Shown here: piece after piece, positions 1 to 7,860 of the stretch
Layout of the letters: each line of letters opens with the position of its first letter
How positions within the stretch are numbered: the stretch's first letter is position 1
NCBI GenBank assembly: GCA_004151065.3
Contig: NWUY0300024896.1
Span: forward strand, 6,814 to 20,983
Direction: 5' to 3'
DNA length: 14,170 bases
From: Larix sibirica
Taxonomy: Eukaryota > Streptophyta > Pinopsida > Pinales > Pinaceae
Notes under the pieces: model-generated
Seen by the model: the letters and a program-made list of their open reading frames with translations, nothing else
The model's database searches: none
Told to the model about the DNA's origin: nothing
Program-made: the position numbers and the translations under genes

Positions 1-780
1 ATCGATATGTGAGATCTATTGTGAATCACTAGGCACATGCTCTATCTCCTTAGTCTTATTTAGTATGAAATCTCTTTGATCTCTTAGGAGAAGTGTTAGT
101 AAAAATACATTTCCTTAAGCTAGTATGTAACAGTAATTAGGACAATAGAATATAAACAAATTGTTGTGAAGACATTTTCTACAAGTTTGACAAAAAAAAT
201 CAAGTCTACCATTATCATAGAAAGATAGGAACCAAAATTTTGATGATCCTCGCGTTAACTTTTGAACGTTGTTTTCATTTTCCTATTAATTTTTGTCCTA
301 TAAGAACTACAATAGGTTTTTACAACATACAAATCAAGCATGAATTATACATATTTGTTTTCATTACTAATCGATCATATCTCAAGCAAAATTACTAGTC
401 ATTGTGTACTCTAGTTTCCCTTTTAGTAAGATTGTTGATTGGTTCAAACTACATCGGATTTCCTGGATATACTAAATTTATGTGAGGCCCAAGCTATCGA
501 GGAATTTATTGAATGTAATTTTGTCATGATATATTGTTTATTCTTGAGTGTCAAATATTAGCTTCACATTGGCTTGCATTTTTTTTTGTCAAGTTTCATG
601 TTTTCTAGTATTTTGTTTTTCTCATTAGTGGTACAAGGAAAATGAATCTACATTTCACTTTTATTTTTGCTAACAACTTCTAATGTGATGATGGTGTTTC
701 ACTAAATGTAAATGTTCCCGAATCAGATGATATTTATCTACCCATGAATTCCTCTATTTTAGTATTTAGGTGTGTTCCAT
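1..780. other. AT-rich spacer, no gene recognised
   Basis: This stretch is strongly AT-rich with frequent stops in all frames. I recognise no protein motif, RNA gene, long terminal repeat or terminal inverted repeat in it. It could be decayed transposon DNA beyond recognition by eye. Confidence 0.6.
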
Positions 781-816
781 AGATTGGTGCATTCTTCACC
801 CATAACAAGGCATGCA

Positions 817-930
817 TGCACATAACCAACACATATATAAACATATATGATTTAGCATATACACATAAACTATGTGCATAGCCAACACACATAAACATAC
901 ATGATGGACTTGAACCACACACAAACTATG
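817..930. repeat. Two-copy imperfect tandem repeat, ~57-bp unit
   Basis: Copy 1 (817-874) and copy 2 (875-930) share the order ATA(A/G)CCAACACA, then TAAACATA, then ATGAT, ending in AAACTATG, with scattered substitutions and a 2-bp length difference. A shortened third piece (931-960, CACATAGG through ACATACATGATG) may follow. The unit is rich in CA and TA steps and has no coding logic. Confidence 0.6.
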
Positions 931-1020
931 CACATAGGAGATTATTGATGCACATACATGATGCACCTAACCTGCCCACGTACTAACACATGTAAAGATA
1001 ATTGACACGCATATAAGCTC

Positions 1021-1038
1021 CACACACACACACACACA
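1021..1038. repeat. (CA)9 microsatellite
   Basis: Nine uninterrupted CA dinucleotides are seen directly. They lie in a broader CA-rich tract (about 800-1070) that includes the tandem repeat upstream. Confidence 0.9.
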
Positions 1039-1435
1039 AAGTTGACACATTTGCACACATGTATTGCATGTAAGTGCATTGTTTATGTCTTTTAATTTTG
1101 TTTAAGCAACATATAGCGAATGTTTATGATGATTAACCTTCAATGTGATTTTGATATATGAGATCAAAAGTAACATCAAATTTACATTTCAAAATAAACA
1201 TTTGTGGAAAATTGTCAATGTTAGTTCGATATTTGTGTCGCGTTATAGAATTACAATAATAAAGTATCGAATTCTACAACTAGTTTTAATTATTGACCAG
1301 GGGATGTACAAAATTCAAAGGTAGTATTAACATATAACTGATAAACATTATGAACAAGTGAAATAAGCAGGTAATAGCACCGTGGATTTCGTTGAGCTCC
1401 ATTAGGGATTCACTGTGTAGGATTGCAAGACTCTC
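1039..1435. other. AT-rich spacer and possible 5' leader of LINE A
   Basis: No gene is seen. The last ~65 bases before the ORF1 start (about 1370-1435) are less AT-rich than the rest and may be the remnant of the LINE 5' untranslated leader. The true 5' end of the element cannot be placed because no target-site duplication can be identified. Confidence 0.35.
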
Positions 1436-2985
1436 ATGGAGCGTTTACGACCTCCACCACTTGATCTCTGTCAAGCGAACTGTGATAATCCCATGGCATA
1501 TCTTATGTCATCTCTCAAGGGAGGGGCAGGGGACCCCTCCATAAAACCTAAGATCCCCATCAAGACGTTTATAGACACAGAAAAACTCATAATGAATTTC
1601 GATGATATGAATGAAAACCCAGTGATGGATGGGTCTGAATTAGAAGCAATACCGCAGGCCCTACAAGAGGAAATCAATCCAGACAAATCCAAAAGAACAC
1701 GCATAGGAATTTTCCAGGAGAACAACAGACCGAGGATCGAAATGCCCCTAGGGAGAATCAATGCTAGGATTCAATACATGAGAGATCATGCTCTCATAGG
1801 AAAATTCATCGGGATCTCGCCAACTGAAAAATCCCTCATGGCATGGATTGCAACCAAATCAAAACCGAAATCCTACTTCAATCTCCAGCTAGGATCCAAG
1901 GGCTTCTTCACTATCATATTTTCTAAGCTGGAAGAAAAAGACAGGATAATGGATGGAGGCCCCTACTTCTTCAATTATGCAATCCTATACCTTCGAAACT
2001 AGATAGAACAGTTTAATCCCAATAAAGAAGATTTCACATGGGCTATCGTGTGGATCCGACTATATTCCCTCCCGCAGGACTATTGGGATTAGGAAACACT
2101 TCAGGACATAGGTAATTCTCTTGGAAACTTTGTCAAGATCATAGATCAAACAAGAAGCAACAAATACACATCTTATGCTAGAATATGCGTCTACATGCAT
2201 ATTGCAAGGGCACTACTAGACTATGTTTTTCTAGTGCATGAAGATATGGAATGGTTCCATACAGTTGATTAAGAATGTGTTTCTTTCCACTACAAAAAAT
2301 TCCATGAACATGGGAATCTCTATAGACATTGTCCGAAGAACAAACTAGTCATAGATTCAAATCAATCGAAGGCCACAGATGAGGAGGGAGGAGGCCATAG
2401 TAGTAAGTGTCGCCAGAATCGTAAGCCTCTAACTGCAGACAAACCAACCTCTACTCGAAAAAATAATAGCTTTGAAGCTCTAGTTGATCATCTAGAAGAA
2501 ATCAAAGCCATAAATGCAGAGGAGCAACCTGCACCTAAAATACAACATCAAGAAACATAGCAAGATCATGAACGAGGCTCATATCAAGGAATGCACAACC
2601 ATGATCTCGAAGGTCAATTAATTTCCACAACCTCGGCCTCATAAGATGCTCCCCCTAAAATCTCAAACTAGGAATTCGATGTGCTCATGGATGAGGAATT
2701 CGATATCCTTGGAATGGAATATGCATGTCGATGTCAAGCCTTCAATGTCATATCTCCCAAGAAAATCCAGTTGCTTAAGAATGATTTACAAAATCCAGAG
2801 CTCGAGTCGAACTGGGTATATAGAATATCCCACAAAAACAGGCGAAAAGAGCACTGAAGGACATAAAAAAATGTGGTCGCAAAACAGATATGCAACGTAT
2901 CAATTATATAGGTACCAGGCTAGTTGAATCAGATCAATATGCCTAGCTAATGGATTTATTTCCTTCTCACATTCATATTTCTTAA
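1436..2985 (+). pseudogene. LINE A ORF1 (gag-like, DUF4283 type), decayed
   Basis: ORF1 of this LINE type is a nucleic-acid-binding protein that would coat the element RNA. The first 188 codons are open. Residues from about 116 (RDHALIGKFIG) to ~188 match the plant DUF4283 pattern (basic entry, W, GF..I.F, GPYFF). The frame then continues past stops at 2000 (TAG, where the family usually has Trp), 2090, 2270, 2558, 2642, 2669 and 2855. The zinc knuckle lies at about 2288-2333, but three of its four Cys/Cys/His/Cys positions read Tyr, Phe and Asn; only the last Cys remains. The C-terminal block has FDILGMEYAC near 2707. After a frameshift near 2855 the tail GRKTDMQRINYIGTRLVES is read in another frame to TAA 2983-2985. 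Start ATG 1436 is chosen because the DUF4283 frame is open from there. Non-functional. Confidence 0.8.
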
Positions 2986-2987
2986 TG
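2983..2987 (+). other. ORF1 stop / ORF2 start overlap, TAATG
   Basis: The ORF1 tail frame ends with TAA at 2983-2985. The ORF2 ATG is at 2985-2987 and is followed directly by the endonuclease start KLILWNVRGIN. Stop and start therefore share one base. The same place in LINE B reads CAATG, with the ORF1 stop seven bases further on. Such an overlap would suit termination-reinitiation, but that mechanism is inference. Confidence 0.7.
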
Positions 2988-3700
2988 AAGCTCATTTTAT
3001 GGAATGTACGAGGCATCAATGCACCTACCAAGCACATAATGATTATATGTAGGAAAATCCCTTACTTATAATGATTCAAGAAACAAAGTGTAGCAGCAAC
3101 ACTTTAGATACTCTAATGGCCCATCTTTGGAAGGGAAGCAAAGCAGTATCATTTGATGCAGTAGGAGCATCAAGTGGCCTGGAAATCGCTTGGAACCCCA
3201 TCAAGGTAAAAACCTCAACGATTTTCAAGCCACCAAGAATACTATCTCAACATATTTCTACCTCTCAGGAACTAGCATTCATGGCTACATCACAAAGGTC
3301 TACGGCCCTCAAATCCCATACCAAAAAATCAAAATGCTTGAATTCTTAGATTGATACAAGAAAATCCTCCCTTGGCATCCCTGGATCCTGGGAGGCGACC
3401 TCAACCTAATCACCACTCTTCATGAAAAAAAGGAGGGCATGGATCTCTGATTCAGGAGGACATATGCTTCAAAAAACTCATTGAGGATAGCAAGTTGATA
3501 GATCTAGAAACCCCTAACGAGATCTATACCTAGAACAACAAGAGAGGAGGCTCAATCCAAATAGCTTCATGTCTAGATCGATTCATCATTTTTTAGGATA
3601 TATCTACTTCTGATAGCGATCCAGTGGAATCCATTCTCCCATCGTTGGGGTCGGATCATTGGCCCATACGATTGCTTTGGAAAAGAAGAGGAAATCCCAC
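2985..3700 (+). pseudogene. LINE A ORF2 N-terminus: AP-type endonuclease, frameshifted
   Basis: This domain would nick target DNA to prime reverse transcription. Motifs are present in order but in shifting frames. WNVRGIN follows the ATG at 2985. IQETK, with its catalytic Glu at 3080-3082, is in another frame. VYGP is near 3298. The GGDLN Asp is at 3397-3399, and LDRFI is near 3573. GSDHWPI has Asp 3654-3656 and His 3657-3659. The key acidic and His residues are retained, so loss of function comes from at least three frame changes (around 3050, 3200-3250 and 3430-3560) and stops such as that at 3349. The 3071-3349 open stretch is one piece of this domain, not a separate gene. The region to about 4290 is the linker between endonuclease and RT, partly readable (KKWNKSTFGNIF near 3849). 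Confidence 0.8.
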
Positions 3701-4291
3701 TCAAAGGCCCTTCAGATTTGAGAAATTTTGGCTTTGTCATCCATACTACATGGAAACAATCAATAATTGGTGGACCAACATTCATATTACAGGAATCTCA
3801 AAGATATATGTGCTTCAGCAAAAGCTCAAGCATTTAAAAACAACCTAAAAAAGTGGAACAAAAGCACTTTTGGAAACATCTTCACATCCAAAACCACTAT
3901 GGATCAGGAAATGGAATGGCTCCAACAACAGATGATAACAAATGAGGAACAAATGAAAAAGGAAGAAGAGCTCCAATAGAAAATTGAAGAACGCTGTAGG
4001 CAAGAGGAAATTATTTGGAAACAAAAATCAAGAATCACCCGGCTAAAACAAGGGAAAGGTACAACATAATTCATCCATTGTTACACCATTCAACACAGAA
4101 TGCAGAATCAAATAGCCTCCCTTAAAAATTATGATGGCTCAAGAATAGAGACACATAAGGAGATTGAATAGGAACTCATCTCCTTCTATGGAGACCTTTT
4201 AACTAAGGCCAATCCAAATAGATATGAATCCATAATCCAAGTTGTCAATCACATCCCTCACCTAATAACAGATGATCAAAATGAGACCCTG

Positions 4292-4901
4292 ATGCGTCCA
4301 ATAACTCTACATGAAGTAAAATTTGTTGTCACCCAAATGGAAGAAGGCAAAACCCCTGGTCTGGATGGATACACTATCAAATTTTTTCACCACTGTCGGG
4401 ATCTTCTGAAGCTTGAAATATGGGAAATGTTTGAGGAATATCATAGGAAATGGTGGGTGCTATTAGCTCTCAATGCCACCTTCCTCACCCTCATCCTAAA
4501 GGAGGAGAATGCGGCCACACCAAGTACATAACTATATCCCTTTTCAATGTGATTTATAAAATCATCACAAAATTCATTGCAACTCGGCTTGAGCCTCTCC
4601 TTCCCCTTCTCATCTCTCCAGAGCAGACAATCTATGTAGAAAGAAGACAAATTCTGGACGACATCATTATATCCCATGAAGTCATCCATTCTTTAAAAAC
4701 TACCAAGAAACCTGGCATGTTGCTTAAGTTGGAATTATCCAAGGCTTTTGATAAGCTAATCTCGGATTACATTGAAAAATTCCTTCTAGCCATCGGCTTC
4801 AGCCCTTCCTATACCCGGTGTATCTTATCTCTAATCTCCTCCACCTTTTTTTCTATCTTGATCAATGGGTCTCCCTCTGCTCCCTTCTCCGCTTCTAGAG
4901 G
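4292..4901 (+). pseudogene. LINE A ORF2 reverse transcriptase, cut off after block B start
   Basis: Recognisable RT blocks run from the early GPDG-like block (here PGLDG near 4351, Pro to Leu) through TFLTLI (degenerate LIPK) and SLFNVIYKIITKFIATRL (degenerate [13 protein letters not shown]). These are followed by QTIYVERRQILDDIIISHE and motif A LELSKAFDKL with Glu at 4732-4734, then FSILINGSPSAPFSASRG. A frameshift separates the 4292-4531 piece from the 4450-4901 piece. The sequence ends exactly where RQGDP should follow, with the ambiguous base as the third position of the Gly codon. Motif C (the FADD-type catalytic pair) is missing, so this cannot be active. Confidence 0.85.
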
Positions 4902-4902
4902 N
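4902..4902. other. Single ambiguous base at a sequence junction
   Basis: This is the only N in the window. To its left is LINE RT coding sequence; to its right the LINE similarity ends at once. It may mark an assembly join or a low-confidence base at a real breakpoint. Confidence 0.7.
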
Positions 4903-5240
4903 AAGAAACATACTTTGTAAAAACCTCTTTTTGCAATTTGTTCATTCTCTTAGATATTCAATGATCAATATTTTGTCACGGATCAGTTGATCCCCAAGGT
5001 TCCAAATTATGAACTGTACCATAATTATCATGCCCGTGCATAAGCTATGTGGCATTCTCAGTGTGAAACGCTAAATATGGACTGGTGTCTAAATATTGCC
5101 AATCCCACTATCTATTATGTTTTAATTTTTGGAGATTAAAGCAATCCCCTGTAATTCATTTACTAAGCTGGCAGATCAATAACAGAAGGACTGCAAAATA
5201 TCTGCTATATATGTTCGGCTTAATAAGCCCTGGCTCCATT
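4903..5240. other. Unassigned spacer 3' of the NET-like remnant
   Basis: There is no LINE similarity here. On the minus strand it would be downstream of the NET-like exons. A short open piece at about 4949-4907 (minus) reads MNKLQKEVFTKY, which could be a scrap of a coiled-coil exon, but it is too short to support. Nothing else is recognised. Confidence 0.35.
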
Positions 5241-5997
5241 TTATACTGAAATGGGCATAGATCCCATGCACTCCATATAACAAAAGGGATAAATCCGTAT
5301 TGACCGTTTTGAGGATTCAGCAGGAAAGTACGTGAATAATGATGAAAAAAAATGATAAATGATCTCCTCATGCGATCCTTCATTGACACTCTCATTAGCA
5401 ACAATTTTATCTTTTGTAAAAGGTAATTCTAGGAAACCATCAGCAGACAAGGCATCCTAAAGCTGGACCGCTTTCTCAGCGTTCTGTTTAGTTTCCCCTT
5501 TTAGATGATCATACCGCTCTGCTAACGAATGGTGTGCTCTGTAAAACTGTTCAATCAAATTATTAAGCTCCAGCCTCTTCGTGTAGTACAAATCTGTGCG
5601 CTTGGCGAATGAATCTGCTTCTTTTTGTACGAGACTCAACATAGTTTTAGTCTTGTTATCTAGATGTGCAGATCAACATGATATCTTTAAACAATGGAAA
5701 CAACTTAATTAAAAAATTCATAAGTCTAAGGAATAGTTTTCTATGCTAGCAATGATTCAATGAATTCAATAATGATCAGAAATTCTCATGTTATAAATAA
5801 AAAAGAAATCAATAAATACTAGAACCTGTCTCGTATAATGATCTCTTCGGTTGTGAATAAAAAAAAAATTAGATCATAATAGAAACGAGCTTCCTTTTAA
5901 ACGAAGCTGCTGGAGTTGATTTAAGCCATGCAGATTGCCTGGGTTTGTGGTGGATATTCTACCACCAAGAATAAGAAGGATGTGGCTCTACCTCCAT
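5241..5997 (-). pseudogene. NETWORKED 3-like (NET/KIP1 NAB domain) pseudogene, two exons
   Basis: NET proteins are plant-specific and bind actin through an N-terminal NAB (KIP1-like) domain, usually followed by coiled coils. On the minus strand, ATG 5997 opens MEVEPHPSYSWW, then TAG (5961-5959) where the family has the third Trp of its WWW signature, then NIHHKPRQSAWLKSTPA (exon 1, to about 5907). After ~240 intron-like bases, exon 2 (from about 5665) reads LDNKTKTMLSLVQKEADSF, then AKRTDLYYTKRLEL, EQFYRAHHSLAERYDHLKGE. These match the NAB signature (EEDADSFA, MYYKKRPEL, FYRAH.SLAERYD). A second in-frame TAG is at 5459-5457, after which the frame stays open to 5241; similarity is not visible beyond about 5364. 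The STLA.LD.KT-like spacing and AH.SLAERYD favour the NET3 subgroup, from memory. Two nonsense codons, unclear splice sites and no coiled-coil tail argue for a pseudogene. The retained intron argues against a processed copy. Confidence 0.72.
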
Positions 5998-6240
5998 CTT
6001 TAGCAAAGAAAATCTTGAATCACCTTATCCTCGATCTTCAAAATTGGTAAAAAACCAAAGGAAGTGAAAGATCCCACCTTATACTTGATCTTCAAACTTG
6101 GAAGGAAAACAGAGGAAAAAGCAATTTCTGAGAAAATCATCACAAAGAACGAAATTTCCTTAATTCCACACATCTATAAAATGCCATTGACGAGACAATC
6201 CTGTCACAATTTTATAAATGCAAGATCTTAACAAGATATG
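5998..6240. other. Upstream region of the NET-like remnant
   Basis: On the minus strand this would be the 5' leader and promoter side of the NET-like remnant. It holds a duplicated 27-bp motif (6021-6101). A TTTATAAA string at about 6209-6216 could be a TATA-like element for the minus strand, but this is weak in AT-rich DNA. No coding sequence is recognised. Confidence 0.35.
6021..6101. repeat. Duplicated 27-bp motif, 54 bp apart
   Basis: 6021-6047 and 6075-6101 both read CACCTTAT.CT.GATCTTCAAA.TTGG, with only three or four differences. The spacing of exactly two unit lengths suggests a local duplication. It lies just upstream of the NET-like ATG on the minus strand. Confidence 0.6.
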
Positions 6241-6439
6241 GATATAACCTAAATCCAGGCAACATTGCAAGCATGGCTAAACCTGGCACGGTTTGGCCAG
6301 CAAAAGGCTCTATTTGGTTATTCTAATTGCCGAATATAGCGGAACCACAGAAACGGCTTCATTGAAATAAAATTTAAGATCACTAATCCAAAACTCATTC
6401 CTTTCAACTATGATTAGCTCAATTTCAAGCCTCATGGAC

Positions 6440-7166
6440 ACAAACCTCAAAAACCTCAATGGACATTTGTACAAGAATTGTCCCCTCAAGAAACCTATTC
6501 CTATGAATCCCAGGCCAGGGAAAAGGATAATGAGGGATTCCAAAAATTAGGAATATGAGGATGCCACAACCGCAAGACACTATCGGAGGAGAAGAATGCA
6601 GAAGTCCCTACTACCAGCAACAACTTTGAGACCTTGATAGGAAACGAGAAAACCCATAAATATAAAAGATAAAGGAAGGATCAGATCTGAAGAAAGCTCA
6701 TTGTGACAACTAGAAGAACTCATAAACAAAACCACTTGAAATCCAAAACGAAGAAGCTTCATCGAACCCCGGTGTATAGGACGAACCCCAGCAGTGGTAG
6801 CGCAAAAGAAAGTTGATGCTTCGTGTTCTGAAGTGCTAATGGAAGAGGAAATGGTAGAACTGGAATTTGGAGACCTCGACATTCTGGGGCTGGAGGATGC
6901 ATGCACTAGAAAAGCATATGATTCCACACCGCCAAATCAAATCCATCTTTTGAAAAAATCTCTAAACAAGGTCAAGAACTATAATCTAGGCATACAAAAT
7001 ATCCCTCAAAAAGAAGAAAAAACTCCAAAGGGACAACAAGAAGCGCGGAAGAAAAACTGACCTACAAAGGATTAGTTAGTTGGGAACTAGATTAGTGGAA
7101 TCAGGGCAATACGCCCAGCTAACGGAATTCTTCCCTGCTCTATCCTTGAGTTCTCAATGCAATTAA
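6440..7166 (+). pseudogene. LINE B ORF1 C-terminal part, decayed
   Basis: The segment begins with a zinc-knuckle remnant, NLNGHLYKNCPLKK (6452-6493), in which His and the last Cys of the CCHC pattern are visible; the two leading Cys are unclear. A poorly conserved, frameshifted linker follows. From 6794 there is an 88-codon open stretch with the block LEFGDLDILGLEDAC and PPNQIHLLKKSL, which lines up with EEFDILGMEYAC and PKKIQLLKNDL in LINE A. The tail GRKTDLQRIS, then (after a TAG) LGTRLVESGQYAQLTEFFPA, is read in a shifted frame and ends at TAA 7164-7166, overlapping the ORF2 ATG. Non-functional. Confidence 0.72.
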
Positions 7167-7860
7167 TCTTCTAGAATGTGAGAGGGATAAATGGGCCGAC
7201 AAATCACCATATGCCGAAAAGGAAGATCCTTCAGAACATTCCTACCTTCATTTTCATGCAAGAAACCAAATGATCTAGCATCACTCTATAAAATTTGATG
7301 CCCAGACTCTAGAAGGGAAGTCAGGCCATGGTGATTGACACCAATGGAGCCTTAGGAGGGTTAGAGATTACATGGAACCCCACTTTGATTTCCCTGGATA
7401 AATTTTCCTCCACATCCCATTCTCTATCTGCCTCCTTTCACATATTGGGCATTGACACCACTGGTCACCTAATGAACGTGTATGGGCCATAAGTTCCTAC
7501 TCTCAAGGAGAAGCTCCTAAACTATCTAGTCTGGTTCTCTAATCAACATCCAGACTCCTTGCTAATTCTACGAGGCAAATTCAACATGATAATCTCTCTC
7601 CAAGAGAAGAAGGGAGGACACCGAATCTTATCTAATGAAGATGTCAAAATAAAATCCTACATTGATATTTGTAACCTCATATATCTCATACCCTCTGAGG
7701 GTTTTATGACCTAGAACAATCGGAGGGGAGGGAACAATCAAATTGCCTCGCACCTGAATCACATCCTTGTATTGGAAAAAGTGATGGAATAAGGAGGGGC
7801 GCTCACAACCTTTGTTCTCCCATTGGTAGGATCGAATCACTAGCCCATCTCCCTCTCATG
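7157..7860 (+). pseudogene. LINE B ORF2 endonuclease, catalytic residues lost
   Basis: The endonuclease would make the target-site nick. ATG 7157-7159 starts MQLIF, then TAG (7172-7174) replaces the Trp of WNVRGIN. One frame then runs through the domain. FMQETK keeps the catalytic Glu (7262-7264). VYGP is near 7478. The GGDFN motif reads RGKFN (Lys at 7577-7579), LDRF reads LNHI, and GSDHWPI reads GSNH-stop-PI (Asn 7835-7837, TAG 7841-7843). Two catalytic Asp positions are therefore replaced, in addition to about eight stops (for example 7271, 7490, 7712, 7790). LINE A keeps these residues. The ATG overlaps the ORF1 stop by ten bases. Confidence 0.8.

Larger units (their letters stand above)
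1436..4901 (+). mobile_element. LINE A: degenerate L1-type non-LTR retrotransposon, 3'-truncated
   Basis: The element has a gag-like ORF1 followed by ORF2 encoding an AP-type endonuclease and reverse transcriptase, the plant L1 layout. It carries at least seven in-frame stops in ORF1 and repeated frame changes in ORF2, so it is an old copy. It stops in RT block B next to the ambiguous base 4902. RT motif C, the zf-RVT-like segment, RNase H and a 3' tail are all absent. LINEs normally lose their 5' end, so loss of the 3' part points to later deletion, rearrangement or an assembly join. The LINE B copy shows what is missing. Confidence 0.85.

Noticed and set aside
1-780. Possible LTR or Copia/Gypsy remnant at the left edge
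   Set aside because: No primer-binding site, polypurine tract, terminal repeats or pol motifs could be found by eye.
734-922. 62-codon open frame on the minus strand
   Set aside because: It is low-complexity translation of the CA/TA-rich tandem repeat (Cys, Tyr, Met, Val runs), with no domain.
1471-1761. 96-codon open frame on the minus strand
   Set aside because: It is a shadow of the open part of LINE A ORF1.
5156-5404. 82-codon open frame on the minus strand
   Set aside because: It is out of frame with the NET-like exon 2 and partly overlaps it; no recognisable domain.
6209-6216. TATA-box-like TTTATAAA upstream of the NET remnant
   Set aside because: Such strings are common in AT-rich DNA, and the distance to the ATG (~210 bases) gives no support by itself.
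6580-6927. 115-codon open frame on the minus strand, Ser-rich
   Set aside because: It overlaps the LINE B ORF1 tail, and the Ser-rich composition is what the GAA/GAG-rich plus strand gives in reverse.
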